Origin: Planctomycetota bacterium
GTDB lineage: Bacteria > Planctomycetota > UBA1135 > GCA-002686595
Length of the DNA: 15,479 bases
Direction of reading: 5' to 3'
NCBI GenBank assembly: GCA_027623615.1
Contig: JAQBVH010000012.1
Coordinates: 1 to 15,479, forward strand
The position numbers and the translations under genes are program-made. Position 1 is the first letter of the stretch. Every line of letters starts with the position of its first letter. A model generated the notes under the pieces. That model was not told the origin of the DNA. It worked only from the letters and a program-made list of their open reading frames with translations, and ran no database searches. This document shows positions 1-7,748 of this stretch, piece after piece.

Positions 1-732
1 GCGCCGAGCCTGCCCTCGTCGGCGGACCAGGTCCTGCCCGACGGGGTCAAGGCGATCGTGCCCGGCCGCGGCGGCGTCGCGGTCGTGCACGAGGCCCCGC
101 CGCAGCCGATGAGCCTGCGCTGGCTCGCGGCGGACTCGGAGACGCGCTTCGGGCCCGGCACGCAGTATCGCACGGTGCGCCTCGCCCTGCCGTACGTCTG
201 GATCCTGGCGCTCTACCAGCACGAGGGCGACCGCCTCGTGCTGACGAACGCCAACGAGTGCTTCTTCTCCAACGAGCCCCTGCGCACGCTCGACCAGGAG
301 CCGCGCTTCCCGGCGCTGCTCAACTGCAGCCGATTCAGCGAGGGTCTGCCCAAGCCCCTCGCCTGGATCTGCACCGCGAGCCTCGACCTGCCGGCGCTGC
401 ACAAGGGGCCCGCGCAGCAGAGCCTGTCGGCGGGGCTGGCGGCGCTGCGCGACCACCTCTTCCAGGCGGCGTTCAACGAGAGCTCGGAGCATCACGAGCA
501 ATCCTCTTGGTTCAAGGAGACCGTCGACGCCGCCGTCGATCCGCGCGTGGCCTCGGTCGAGGCGTGGGAGGCTGCCTCGCTCGAGGACCCGCTCTTCGCG
601 CTCGAGGTCCCCTGGCTGCCCACGCAGCAGAGCCTGCGCGTGATCGCGGAGCGCGCGCTGACGTATGCGCTCGGCCGCGGACGCAAGGTCGAGACCGCCC
701 GCGATGTCCTGCGACTGGTGATGGCCCGATGA
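1..732 (+). CDS. E2-like protein, PRTRC system protein B-like (5' truncated by window edge)
   Basis: The reading frame is open from base 1, so the start lies outside the window; the GTG at 58 is internal or an alternative start. I call it an E2/UBC-like protein of the PRTRC-B (prokaryotic E2 family D) type from its neighbours and a weak motif match. Counting from the GTG at 58, residues 87-89 read LLN, and C105 sits in WIC-TASLDLP, followed by a helix-like SLSAGLAALRDHL. This resembles the order Asn, then IC (catalytic Cys), then helix in E2 enzymes. C90 next to the Asn is a second candidate Cys. If correct, the protein would carry a ubiquitin-like protein as a thioester. Its TGA overlaps the ATG of the JAB gene (ATGA, 729-732), so the two are translationally coupled. 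The domain call is inference, the coupling is seen, and overall identity is moderately sure. Confidence 0.55.
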   Translation, partial: APSLPSSADQVLPDGVKAIVPGRGGVAVVHEAPPQPMSLRWLAADSETRFGPGTQYRTVRLALPYVWILALYQHEGDRLVLTNANECFFSNEPLRTLDQEPRFPALLNCSRFSEGLPKPLAWICTASLDLPALHKGPAQQSLSAGLAALRDHLFQAAFNESSEHHEQSSWFKETVDAAVDPRVASVEAWEAASLEDPLFALEVPWLPTQQSLRVIAERALTYALGRGRKVETARDVLRLVMAR

Positions 733-1421
733 CCGAGACGACGAAGATCACGACGCCCGTGCTGCTGAAGCGCGAGGCGACCACCCCCTGGGACGACGCG
801 CCGCTGTTCTACGTGCTCGCGGGCGACGGCCTCTTCGCGTGCCGCAACAACGAGTTCTTCGAGAGCTGCGCACCGGCGCGCAGCTGGCCGAGCGAGCTCG
901 CAGGGCAGGAGCCGTTCCTCGTCCCGAGCTTCCCCGAGCTGGCGCGGCGCGACCTCGAGCGCATGGTCGCGTTCTTCGGCGAGCTGGCCGACGAGCACGG
1001 GGCCGAGGGCATGGTGCTGCTCTACTGGGACCGCGTGCGCCGGCGTGTGCGCCTGGTCGTGCCGCCCCAGGTCGCCCGCGTCGGTCGCGGCCTGGACGGC
1101 TCCTGGCCCCTGTCGCTGCGCTACGAGACGCCCACGAACCTGCCGAGCCACTGGGTGCCGTACGGCGACGCGCACAGCCACGCGTACCAGGACGCGTACT
1201 GCTCGGGCCAGGACCTGGATGACGAGGCCTACAGCACGGGCGTGCACCTGGTCGTCGGCCGGCTGCACCGCGAGACGCCCCAGTTCCACGTCGAGGCGCT
1301 CGTTGACGGAACACGCTTCGAGCTGGATCTCATCGACGTGGCCGAGGGCTTCGAGGCGCGCCGTCCGCGGGCGCCCCGGCGCTGGCTCGACCAGGTGACG
1401 GTGAAGGAGGGCTGGCAGTGA
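729..1421 (+). CDS. JAB/JAMM metalloprotease, PRTRC system protein A-like
   Basis: This is a 230-residue protein. It carries a perfect JAMM zinc motif HxHx7SxxD: H149, H151, S159 and D162 in GDAHSHAYQDAYCSGQD. E93, at the start of a strand (EGMVLLYWD), is a good candidate for the catalytic glutamate. JAMM enzymes are zinc isopeptidases that release or process ubiquitin-like proteins. The N-terminal part (residues 26-50, YVLAGDGLFACRNN...) and the VPPQ strand near 111-114 resemble PRTRC system protein A as I remember it. The start ATG at 729 overlaps the upstream stop, and its own TGA overlaps the GTG of the ThiF gene (GTGA). The E2-like, JAB and E1-like genes are thus one coupled unit. It has no signal peptide, so it is likely cytoplasmic. 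The JAMM call is strong; the PRTRC assignment is from recall. Confidence 0.82.
   Translation: MTETTKITTPVLLKREATTPWDDAPLFYVLAGDGLFACRNNEFFESCAPARSWPSELAGQEPFLVPSFPELARRDLERMVAFFGELADEHGAEGMVLLYWDRVRRRVRLVVPPQVARVGRGLDGSWPLSLRYETPTNLPSHWVPYGDAHSHAYQDAYCSGQDLDDEAYSTGVHLVVGRLHRETPQFHVEALVDGTRFELDLIDVAEGFEARRPRAPRRWLDQVTVKEGWQ
1405..1410 (+). promoter_or_regulatory. Shine-Dalgarno site deciding the ThiF-like GTG start
   Basis: AGGAGG lies 7 bases before the GTG at 1418. It supports this unusual start, which overlaps the stop codon of the JAB gene. Confidence 0.7.
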
Positions 1422-2179
1422 GCGCCCCCTCCCCTCCGCTCCTGGCGCGCCACGGCGCGCTCAAGGTGATCGGCGCCGGCGGCGTGGGCGGCCCGCTCGC
1501 GCGCTACTCGGCGCTCTACCTGGCGAGCCTCGACGACGAGCTGCCGCTGGTCCTCGTCGACGGCGATGCGTTCGAGCCGGCGAACGCCGCGCGCATGTTC
1601 TTCGCGCGCGCGGGCAACAAGGCCGCGGTGCTCGCGGAGGAGCTGTCGCGCCACGTCGGCGAGGCGCTGCTCGTCACTGCGGTCGAGGAGTACGTCACGC
1701 CGGACAACGTCGCGCGCCTCGTGCGCGAGGACGACCTGGTCCTCCTCGCGGTCGACAACCACGCGACGCGCAAGCTGATCGCGGACCGCTGCGCGGCCCT
1801 CGCGGACGTCTGTTTGATCTCCGGCGGCAACGACGGCGTCGGCACCGACGGCGGCGGGAGCGAGCGCGCCGGCACCTACGGCAACGTCCAGGTCCACTGG
1901 CGCGAGAACGGCGTCGACCGCACCCCGCCGATCACCCGTCTCCACCCCGAGATCGACTCTCCGTCGGACCACCGACCTGACGAGGCCTCCTGCGCGGAGC
2001 TCATGGCCTCGGTGCCCCAGCTGCTCTTCACCAACCTGCAGACGGCCACCGCCATGCTCAACGCGCTGCGCGCCTACCTCGAGGACGACCTGCGCTACGC
2101 CGAGGCCTGTTTCGATGTGCTGGACGCGCGCATGCGGCCGACGTTGCCGGTGACGGTGGAGCCGATGTCGCAGGCGTGA
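1418..2179 (+). CDS. ThiF/E1-like adenylating enzyme, PRTRC ThiF family-like
   Basis: This 253-residue protein has a clear E1/MoeB/ThiF Rossmann fold. The nucleotide loop GAGGVGG is at residues 19-25. D48/D50, N56, R59 and K68 follow in the order typical of E1 enzymes (DGD, then N..R, then K), and DN at 113-114 is followed by TR at 117-118. C192, in EASCAELM before a C-terminal helix, is in the place of the cysteine in PRTRC ThiF proteins (PSC motif) and may form the thioester. There are no paired CxxC zinc motifs like those of MoeB. The enzyme would use ATP to activate the C-terminus of a small ubiquitin-like protein, which should be encoded upstream of the window. The start is GTG at 1418 with a strong ribosome site. 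The fold is sure; the substrate is unknown. Confidence 0.85.
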   Translation: MSAPSPPLLARHGALKVIGAGGVGGPLARYSALYLASLDDELPLVLVDGDAFEPANAARMFFARAGNKAAVLAEELSRHVGEALLVTAVEEYVTPDNVARLVREDDLVLLAVDNHATRKLIADRCAALADVCLISGGNDGVGTDGGGSERAGTYGNVQVHWRENGVDRTPPITRLHPEIDSPSDHRPDEASCAELMASVPQLLFTNLQTATAMLNALRAYLEDDLRYAEACFDVLDARMRPTLPVTVEPMSQA

Positions 2180-2265
2180 CCTCCGGAGTCCGCGGCCGTC
2201 CCTGATTCGATGGTCGGGACGGGCACTCACTTGACCGGACCGACGCGGCAGCGGGGAATGTCACG
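2180..2265 (+). other. Short intergenic gap
   Basis: These 86 bp separate the ThiF-like gene from the large redox protein. TTGACC at 2231-2236 resembles a -35 box, but I see no matching -10 about 17 bp further on. I find no convincing terminator hairpin. Confidence 0.3.
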
Positions 2266-5200
2266 ATGCTCTGCCTGGCTCTCGCCGCCTGCCTGCTCGC
2301 TCCCCAGGATCCGCCGCCCGTGCGCGACGATGCGCCGCCCGACGATCGGTTCGAGAAGCGCGTGCTCGTGCGCGGGCTCGCGCGGCCGATGGAGTTCGAG
2401 GTCGCGCCCGACGGGACGATCTTCCTGATCGAGCTCGCGGGGCAGGTGTCGGTCTATGAGCCAGATAGCGCGACCCTGCGCGGTGTGCTCGAGGTCGAGG
2501 TGTTCGCCGAGCAGGAGAACGGGCTGATCGGGCTCGCCCTCGACCCGAACTTCGCACAGACCCCGTGGGTGTACCTCCTGTACTCGCCCCCGGACCTCGT
2601 GGGCCAGCGGCTCGCGCGCTTCGACTGGGACGGAGCCTCGCTGACGAACGAGACGGTGCTGTTCGAGTTCGAGGAGCAGCGCCGCGAGTGCTGCCACCAC
2701 GCGGGCTCGATGGAGTTCGGTCCGGACGGGTGCCTGTTCATCAGCACCGGCGACAACACCCACCCCCACGGCGACTCGGACGGCTACGCGCCGATCGACG
2801 AGCGGCCGGATCGCTTCCCGTGGGACGCCCAGCGCTCGAGCGCGAACACGGCGGTCTACGGCGGCAAGATCCTGCGGCTGCGGCCGCTGCCGGACGGCAC
2901 GGTCGAGATTCCCGAGGGCAACCTCTTCCCGAAAGGTGAGGGCGGACAGCCCGAGATCTACGCGATGGGTTGCCGCAACCCGTGGCGCATCGGCGTCGAC
3001 CAGAAGACCGGCTACGTGTACTGGGGCGAGGTCGGGCCGGACGCCGGCGGCGACGGGCCGCGCGGACCGCGGGGCTACGACGAGGTCAACCAGGCGCGCG
3101 AGGCGGGCAACTTCGGCTGGCCGCTCTTCATCGCGGACAACAAGCCCTACGCCTACTACGACTACACGGCCAAGCAGGTCGGCGCATTCTTCGATCCGGC
3201 GCGGCCGGTCAACCGCTCGGTGAACAACACGGGCGCGAAGGTGCTGCCGCCTGCCCAGCCGGCATGGATCTACTACCCCTACGGGGACTCGGACGTCTTC
3301 CCCCAGCTCAACGCGGGCGGCGGACGCAGCGCCTGCGCGGGGCCGGTCTACGACTTCGAAGCCTCGGCCCTGTCGGCGACGAAGCTGCCCGAGTGGTTCG
3401 ACCGGGGCCTGTTCATCTTCGAGTGGTCGCGGCACTGGATCCAGGTCGTGCACCTCGACGAGAACTCGGACATCGCCTCGATCACGCCGCTGCCGGGCGG
3501 CTTCAGCTTCAAGCGCCCGGTCGATATCGACATCGCGCCGGACGGGACGCTGTACGTCCTCGAGTACGGCACGACCTGGAACGACAACGCTGACTCCGCG
3601 CTCGTGCGCATCGACTACCACGCGGGCAACCGCCCGCCACGCGCGCGGGCTTCGGTCGAGCCGAACATGGGCGGCGCGCCGCTCGCGGTGACCCTGTCGG
3701 CCGAGGGCAGCGTCGACCTGGACGGGGACGACGTGACCTACCGTTGGAAGGGGCCGGACGGGAAGGTCCTCGGCGAGGGCGCGACGCTGGCGACCTCGAT
3801 CGAGGTGCTCGGCGAGCACACCCTCGAGCTCGAGGCGATCGACCCGAGCGGCGCGGTCGGCCGCGCGAGCGTGGGCGTCCTGGTCGGCAACACGCCGCCC
3901 GCCGTCACCCTGAGCGGGCTGCGCGACGGGGGCTTCTACGATCCGGGCGACGAGCTGAAGTGGCAGCTGTGGGTGGAGGACGAGGAGGACGGGACCCCCT
4001 CGGAGGGCGACCCGGAGTGGTGGGTCGCGCGCAGCGCGGTGCGGGCTGAGTTCCATGCGGGGCCGCCGCCCTCCTCGCGCGTCGACGACACGCACCCCGC
4101 CGTCGCACACATGTTGAAGAGCGACTGCTTCAACTGCCACGCGGTCGACCGACGCGTGGTCGGTCCGGCGTTCGAGGAGATCGCGACGAAGTACCGCGGC
4201 GACGACGAGGCCCTGGAGCGCGCTGTCCAGCGCGTGCGTGACGGGTCTGCCGAGGTCTGGGGCAGCCAACCGATGCTCCCCCACTCCGACCTGGCGCCGG
4301 AGGTCATCCGGGAGATGGTCGAGTGGGTGCTCGCCCTCACCGAGGAGGAGGCGGGCGCGACGCCCACGCGGGCGTTCAACGGTTCCACGGGGACGGACCC
4401 GGTCGCGAATGGCGCCTGGGTCATCGACGCGAGCTGGGAGGACGGCGGCGGGGAGCTCGAGACGATCCCGACGCTCGTCGGTGACGCGCGCCTCGTCGTG
4501 CGCAGCCGCCGCGTCGAGGGCGAGCACGCCTCGCACCTGCACGGCACCTCGATCCTGAACTCGGAGAGCGCGTCGGGCGGCGCGTTCCTCGGGAACATCC
4601 AGCCGAACAACCACATGCGCCTCGACGGGGTCGATCTGACGGGGATCGGCAAGGTGCGCATCTCGGTCAGCTCGGCAGGAGCGGGCGGAACGGTCGAGCT
4701 GCGCGTCGATTCACCGGACGGGCCGCTCCTCGCGAGCTACATGGTCAAAGTCAACGGCGAGTGGGAGGCCTGGTACCAGCTCGAGGAGGCGATCACGCCG
4801 CCGGAGGGGATGCACGATCTGTTCGTGGTGTTCCGTCAACGAGATCGGGGCGGGGCCTTGATGAACCTGGACTGGGTCGAGTTCCACCGGGGGGGGACGG
4901 GGACGGTCGAGGGTGAGGTGAAGTTCGCCGGGCCAGTGCCTGTGCCCACCACGGCCTCGCGGCAGCAACTCCAGGGCATCGAGGGATTCATCCCCTATCA
5001 GCCGATTCGGGTGGATGGGCAGGACGGACTACGAGACGTGGTCCTTCAGCTACGTGGTGTACCGTCGAAACCACCGAGGCACTTCACGCCTCACCGAATC
5101 CACGCCAAGAGCGGTGCTTACCAACCGCAGGTGTCGGCCGTGCGCGCCGGTGTCACCCTCGAGATCTTCAACAAGGACCAAGTGTCCCACAACACTCGGA

Positions 5201-5511
5201 CCGTCGCCGCCAAGACCGATGGCCCAGGTAGCACGCTCGCGCCGAACACGGACCACCCGCTCTCGATCCAAACCCGGGTCCCCGACCTCATCGAGCTCTC
5301 CTGTGACATCCATCCATGGATGAACGGCTACGTCGTCGTCCTCGACCACCCCTTCTTCGCCGTCACCGACTCCCTCGGTCGCTTCCGCATCTTCGACATC
5401 CCCCCTGGCAAATACGACCTCGATGCCTGGCATCCGACGCTGGGCGACAAGAAGCTCGGCAAGGTGCAGGTCGACGCGAATGGCGTGACGACGATCGACT
5501 TCAGCTACTGA
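2266..5511 (+). CDS. Exported multidomain redox protein: glucose/sorbosone dehydrogenase-PKD-cytochrome c-CBM6-cupredoxin
   Basis: This 1081-residue protein starts with a short hydrophobic leader (MLCLALAACLLAPQ); ATG 2266 is the first start after an in-frame stop at 2203. Domains in order: a PQQ-type glucose/sorbosone dehydrogenase-like propeller (about 27-450, with typical blocks GLIGLALDPNF, FGPDGCLFISTGDN and MGCRNPWRI); a PKD domain (about 455-545); a second Ig-like stretch; a cytochrome c domain with CFNCH (C621, C624, H625) and a likely axial ligand M670; a CBM6-like beta domain (about 700-880, ending LDWVEFHRGG); and a tail (about 885-1081) with cupredoxin-like ligands H975, C1013, H1016 and M1019. 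The likely role is oxidation of a sugar or sugar-like alcohol outside the cytoplasm, passing electrons through haem and copper. The substrate and use of PQQ are inference. The tail has more A/T-ending codons than the rest. The stop lies 9 bp from the convergent porin gene. Confidence 0.85.
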   Translation: MLCLALAACLLAPQDPPPVRDDAPPDDRFEKRVLVRGLARPMEFEVAPDGTIFLIELAGQVSVYEPDSATLRGVLEVEVFAEQENGLIGLALDPNFAQTPWVYLLYSPPDLVGQRLARFDWDGASLTNETVLFEFEEQRRECCHHAGSMEFGPDGCLFISTGDNTHPHGDSDGYAPIDERPDRFPWDAQRSSANTAVYGGKILRLRPLPDGTVEIPEGNLFPKGEGGQPEIYAMGCRNPWRIGVDQKTGYVYWGEVGPDAGGDGPRGPRGYDEVNQAREAGNFGWPLFIADNKPYAYYDYTAKQVGAFFDPARPVNRSVNNTGAKVLPPAQPAWIYYPYGDSDVFPQLNAGGGRSACAGPVYDFEASALSATKLPEWFDRGLFIFEWSRHWIQVVHLDENSDIASITPLPGGFSFKRPVDIDIAPDGTLYVLEYGTTWNDNADSALVRIDYHAGNRPPRARASVEPNMGGAPLAVTLSAEGSVDLDGDDVTYRWKGPDGKVLGEGATLATSIEVLGEHTLELEAIDPSGAVGRASVGVLVGNTPPAVTLSGLRDGGFYDPGDELKWQLWVEDEEDGTPSEGDPEWWVARSAVRAEFHAGPPPSSRVDDTHPAVAHMLKSDCFNCHAVDRRVVGPAFEEIATKYRGDDEALERAVQRVRDGSAEVWGSQPMLPHSDLAPEVIREMVEWVLALTEEEAGATPTRAFNGSTGTDPVANGAWVIDASWEDGGGELETIPTLVGDARLVVRSRRVEGEHASHLHGTSILNSESASGGAFLGNIQPNNHMRLDGVDLTGIGKVRISVSSAGAGGTVELRVDSPDGPLLASYMVKVNGEWEAWYQLEEAITPPEGMHDLFVVFRQRDRGGALMNLDWVEFHRGGTGTVEGEVKFAGPVPVPTTASRQQLQGIEGFIPYQPIRVDGQDGLRDVVLQLRGVPSKPPRHFTPHRIHAKSGAYQPQVSAVRAGVTLEIFNKDQVSHNTRTVAAKTDGPGSTLAPNTDHPLSIQTRVPDLIELSCDIHPWMNGYVVVLDHPFFAVTDSLGRFRIFDIPPGKYDLDAWHPTLGDKKLGKVQVDANGVTTIDFSY

Positions 5512-5520
5512 AACGGGCGC

Positions 5521-6636
5521 CTAGAACTTGATGTTCAGGTCGAGCCGCACGCGCCACTCATCGTCGCCGCCCATCTCCGGCTCCGACACGAGCCCCCAGA
5601 GCCGCAACCCGATCGCGTCCGTGAGCTGACGCCCCACCGAGAGCAAGTGACTCGCGTGCCCCGTCGCCCTCAGGAAGTCGTCCTGGGCCAGGGGCGAGAA
5701 GACCGCGTCCTGTTCGATCGACTGGAACTGGTACGCCGCGCGCCAGTCGCCCGCGCTGGCCAGCCCGCCGCAGGCGACGCCCGCTGCCCAGCCGTTCCCG
5801 TCCTGGTCCGCGCGCAGGTTGTCGATCCACTCGAGGGACAGCACCCACGGCGGCCCCGCGCCCTCGAGGCGCAGGTCGCCGACCACGTCGAGCACGCCGA
5901 AGTCCGAGGCGAAGGCGCCCATCGAGGTCGCGTTGCCGCGGTTGTCCGCGAAGGCAACCGAGGCGTCGTCCACGAAGGTGTAGGCCGCGCTCAGCCGCGC
6001 GCGCGTCGTCGACGACAGGCGCGCCTCCGTCGCTGCCTGGGCGAAGGTGATCCAGCCGTCGTCCTCGGTCGCGAGCTCCTGCAACGCAAACACCCCCAGG
6101 ACCAGGTCGACGCCCGGCAGGCTCTGGCCGATCGAGAGCCCCTCGGGCTGCACGTCGCCGTCCCAGAGCAGCTCGCCGTAGACCGGGTTGCGCCGCGCGG
6201 GGTTGCCGAACTTGCCGGCCGTCAGCGAGGTGTCGGGTGCGCCCTCGGGGCGCCAGGTCGCGAAGGCCCGGTCGAGGCTGAGCTCGAGGCCCTCGAAGCC
6301 GTCCCCGAGGGTCACGTGCGGCGAGAGCGCATCGGTGCGCGACCCGGTCACCAGGCGCGCGCCGACCTCGAGCGTGTCGTCCACCGCCCAGGTCGCGCCG
6401 AGGCGCAGGCGCAGCCGGCTGCGGTGCCGGTCGGGCTTCCCGGCGAGGTCGAAGGACTCCTCCTGGCGCAGGCGCAGGTCCCCGTAGAGCGAGAGGCGAT
6501 CGAAGGGCGAGGGCTCGGCCTCCGCGCGTGCTGCCAGGTACTCGTCGACGACGCGCGCGATGTCGCCCTTGGTGGGCGCGTCGTCCTGGGCGACGGCAGC
6601 CGCAGCCAGGACCGGGAGCAAGAGCAGGCGCTTCAT
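5521..6636 (-). CDS. Outer-membrane beta-barrel porin (putative porin)
   Basis: This 371-residue protein has a classic signal peptide (MKRLLLLPVLAAAAVA, cleavage near residue 16), a short predicted helix, then alternating amphipathic strands rich in Arg, Gly and aromatics (SLYGDLRLRQE, SRLRLRLGATW, LEVGARLVTGSRT). It ends in Phe (LDLNIKF), the usual C-terminal residue of outer-membrane barrels. It probably forms a channel for small solutes. Its ATG overlaps the stop of the PstS-like gene by 4 bp, so a phosphate or oxyanion specificity is an attractive guess, but no residue proves it. I see no terminator in the 9 bp before the convergent gene. The barrel class is fairly sure; the exact family is not. 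Confidence 0.72.
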   Translation of the reverse strand: MKRLLLLPVLAAAAVAQDDAPTKGDIARVVDEYLAARAEAEPSPFDRLSLYGDLRLRQEESFDLAGKPDRHRSRLRLRLGATWAVDDTLEVGARLVTGSRTDALSPHVTLGDGFEGLELSLDRAFATWRPEGAPDTSLTAGKFGNPARRNPVYGELLWDGDVQPEGLSIGQSLPGVDLVLGVFALQELATEDDGWITFAQAATEARLSSTTRARLSAAYTFVDDASVAFADNRGNATSMGAFASDFGVLDVVGDLRLEGAGPPWVLSLEWIDNLRADQDGNGWAAGVACGGLASAGDWRAAYQFQSIEQDAVFSPLAQDDFLRATGHASHLLSVGRQLTDAIGLRLWGLVSEPEMGGDDEWRVRLDLNIKF

Positions 6637-7748
6637 CGGTCCTCCAGCCGCTCCAGAACGTCCAGATCGGTCGTGCGGCCGGCCCGCACCGTGGCGAAGA
6701 ACTCGACCTGGCCGTGCTCGGGCGTGCTCGCGCGGATGAGGTAGACGCCCGGGGCGAGGGCGATGCGCGTCGGCTGCTCGTCGTTCGGTCCGCGGTGGTT
6801 GCGCACGCGCCGCAGGGGCTCGCCGTGGCGGGTGAGCACCTCGTAGGGATCGTGCGGGTAGTAGAGGACGCCGCCGTCCTCGACCTCGCAGGTCGGCGTG
6901 GTCACCACGAGCCAGCCGAGGGAGTCCTCCGGCCCGGCCGCGTCGACCGAACCGCGCACCCCGAGGCCGACGAAGCGGCGCATCACGACCGCCTGCCCGT
7001 CCTCCGAGATCGCCCAGCCGACGAACGCTGCAACGGCCGGGTCGCCCCCGCGCCAGAGCAGGTGCAGCGGGCGCGCGAGCGGGTAGGCGAAGTTCGTCAC
7101 CGACGGCCGCTCGCCGTCGACGGCGAGGGCGGTCACGCCCGAGGCATCGGTCAGGAAGCCGAAGCTGATCGCGCCGACTCCGCCGGGGGTCCCGGCTACA
7201 CGGCGCACGAGGGCGGCGTCCGGTTGGACCTCCTCGCAGCCCGCCACGTCGCCACCGTCGAGCAACTCCCGGCGCAGGACGCCCCGGGTAGCGGAGGCGG
7301 CGCCGACGACGAAAGGCCGCACCGGCTGGTCCGCGCCGCCGAGCTCGGACCAGCTCGCGACCTCGCCCCGGAACAGGCGCGCCAGGTCGGCGCGGGCGAG
7401 GTCGTCGACGCCAACGTCCGGGTGCACGATGACCGCGATCGCGTCGCGGCCGATCAGGGTCACGCGCACGCCGCTGCCGTCGAGGGCCGCGGAGGGCTCG
7501 CGCGCGATGCCAGCGAGGTCGCAGGCGCTCTCCAGGATCGCCGCCTCTCCGCCGTCACTCTCCGGAGCCGTGTCCAACGAGAAGTCGGCGCCGGGGTACA
7601 GCACGTCCGCCGCGGCCACGAAGGTCCCGACGGTGGACGAGCCCACGTAGGTCAGGCCGGCCGGCGGCCCGCCTGGCCCGGCGGTGCCGGGACCCGAACG
7701 GCAGCCGAGGGCGGCGAGCGCGAGCGTGAGAACCGCGAGGCTCCTCAT
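6633..7748 (-). CDS. PstS-like phosphate-binding lipoprotein with extra C-terminal domain
   Basis: This 371-residue protein has a lipoprotein-type leader ending ALGC (C16). Residues about 30-270 form a periplasmic-binding domain of the PstS/PBP-like-2 type: YVGSSTVGTF near the start of the mature part, the IGRDAIAVIVHPD strand, DLARLFRGEVASWSELGG, and later GAISFGFLT. These are the standard blocks of phosphate-binding proteins. About 85 residues beyond the usual end (about 285-371) form a beta-rich add-on (VEDGGVLYYPHDPYEV ... GVYLIRAS) that I do not recognise. No pstCAB transport genes lie nearby, so the job may be binding or sensing rather than ABC transport. It is coupled by 4-bp ATGA overlaps to the hemerythrin gene upstream and to the porin gene downstream. 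Confidence 0.8.
   Translation of the reverse strand: MRSLAVLTLALAALGCRSGPGTAGPGGPPAGLTYVGSSTVGTFVAAADVLYPGADFSLDTAPESDGGEAAILESACDLAGIAREPSAALDGSGVRVTLIGRDAIAVIVHPDVGVDDLARADLARLFRGEVASWSELGGADQPVRPFVVGAASATRGVLRRELLDGGDVAGCEEVQPDAALVRRVAGTPGGVGAISFGFLTDASGVTALAVDGERPSVTNFAYPLARPLHLLWRGGDPAVAAFVGWAISEDGQAVVMRRFVGLGVRGSVDAAGPEDSLGWLVVTTPTCEVEDGGVLYYPHDPYEVLTRHGEPLRRVRNHRGPNDEQPTRIALAPGVYLIRASTPEHGQVEFFATVRAGRTTDLDVLERLEDR

Noticed and set aside
2231..2265. TTGACC as a -35 promoter for the redox protein
   Set aside because: No -10-like hexamer at the proper distance.
2227..4614. Long minus-strand open frame of 795 codons
   Set aside because: It is antisense to the redox protein, Arg/Val/Ala/Asp-rich and without recognisable motifs; a GC-rich shadow.
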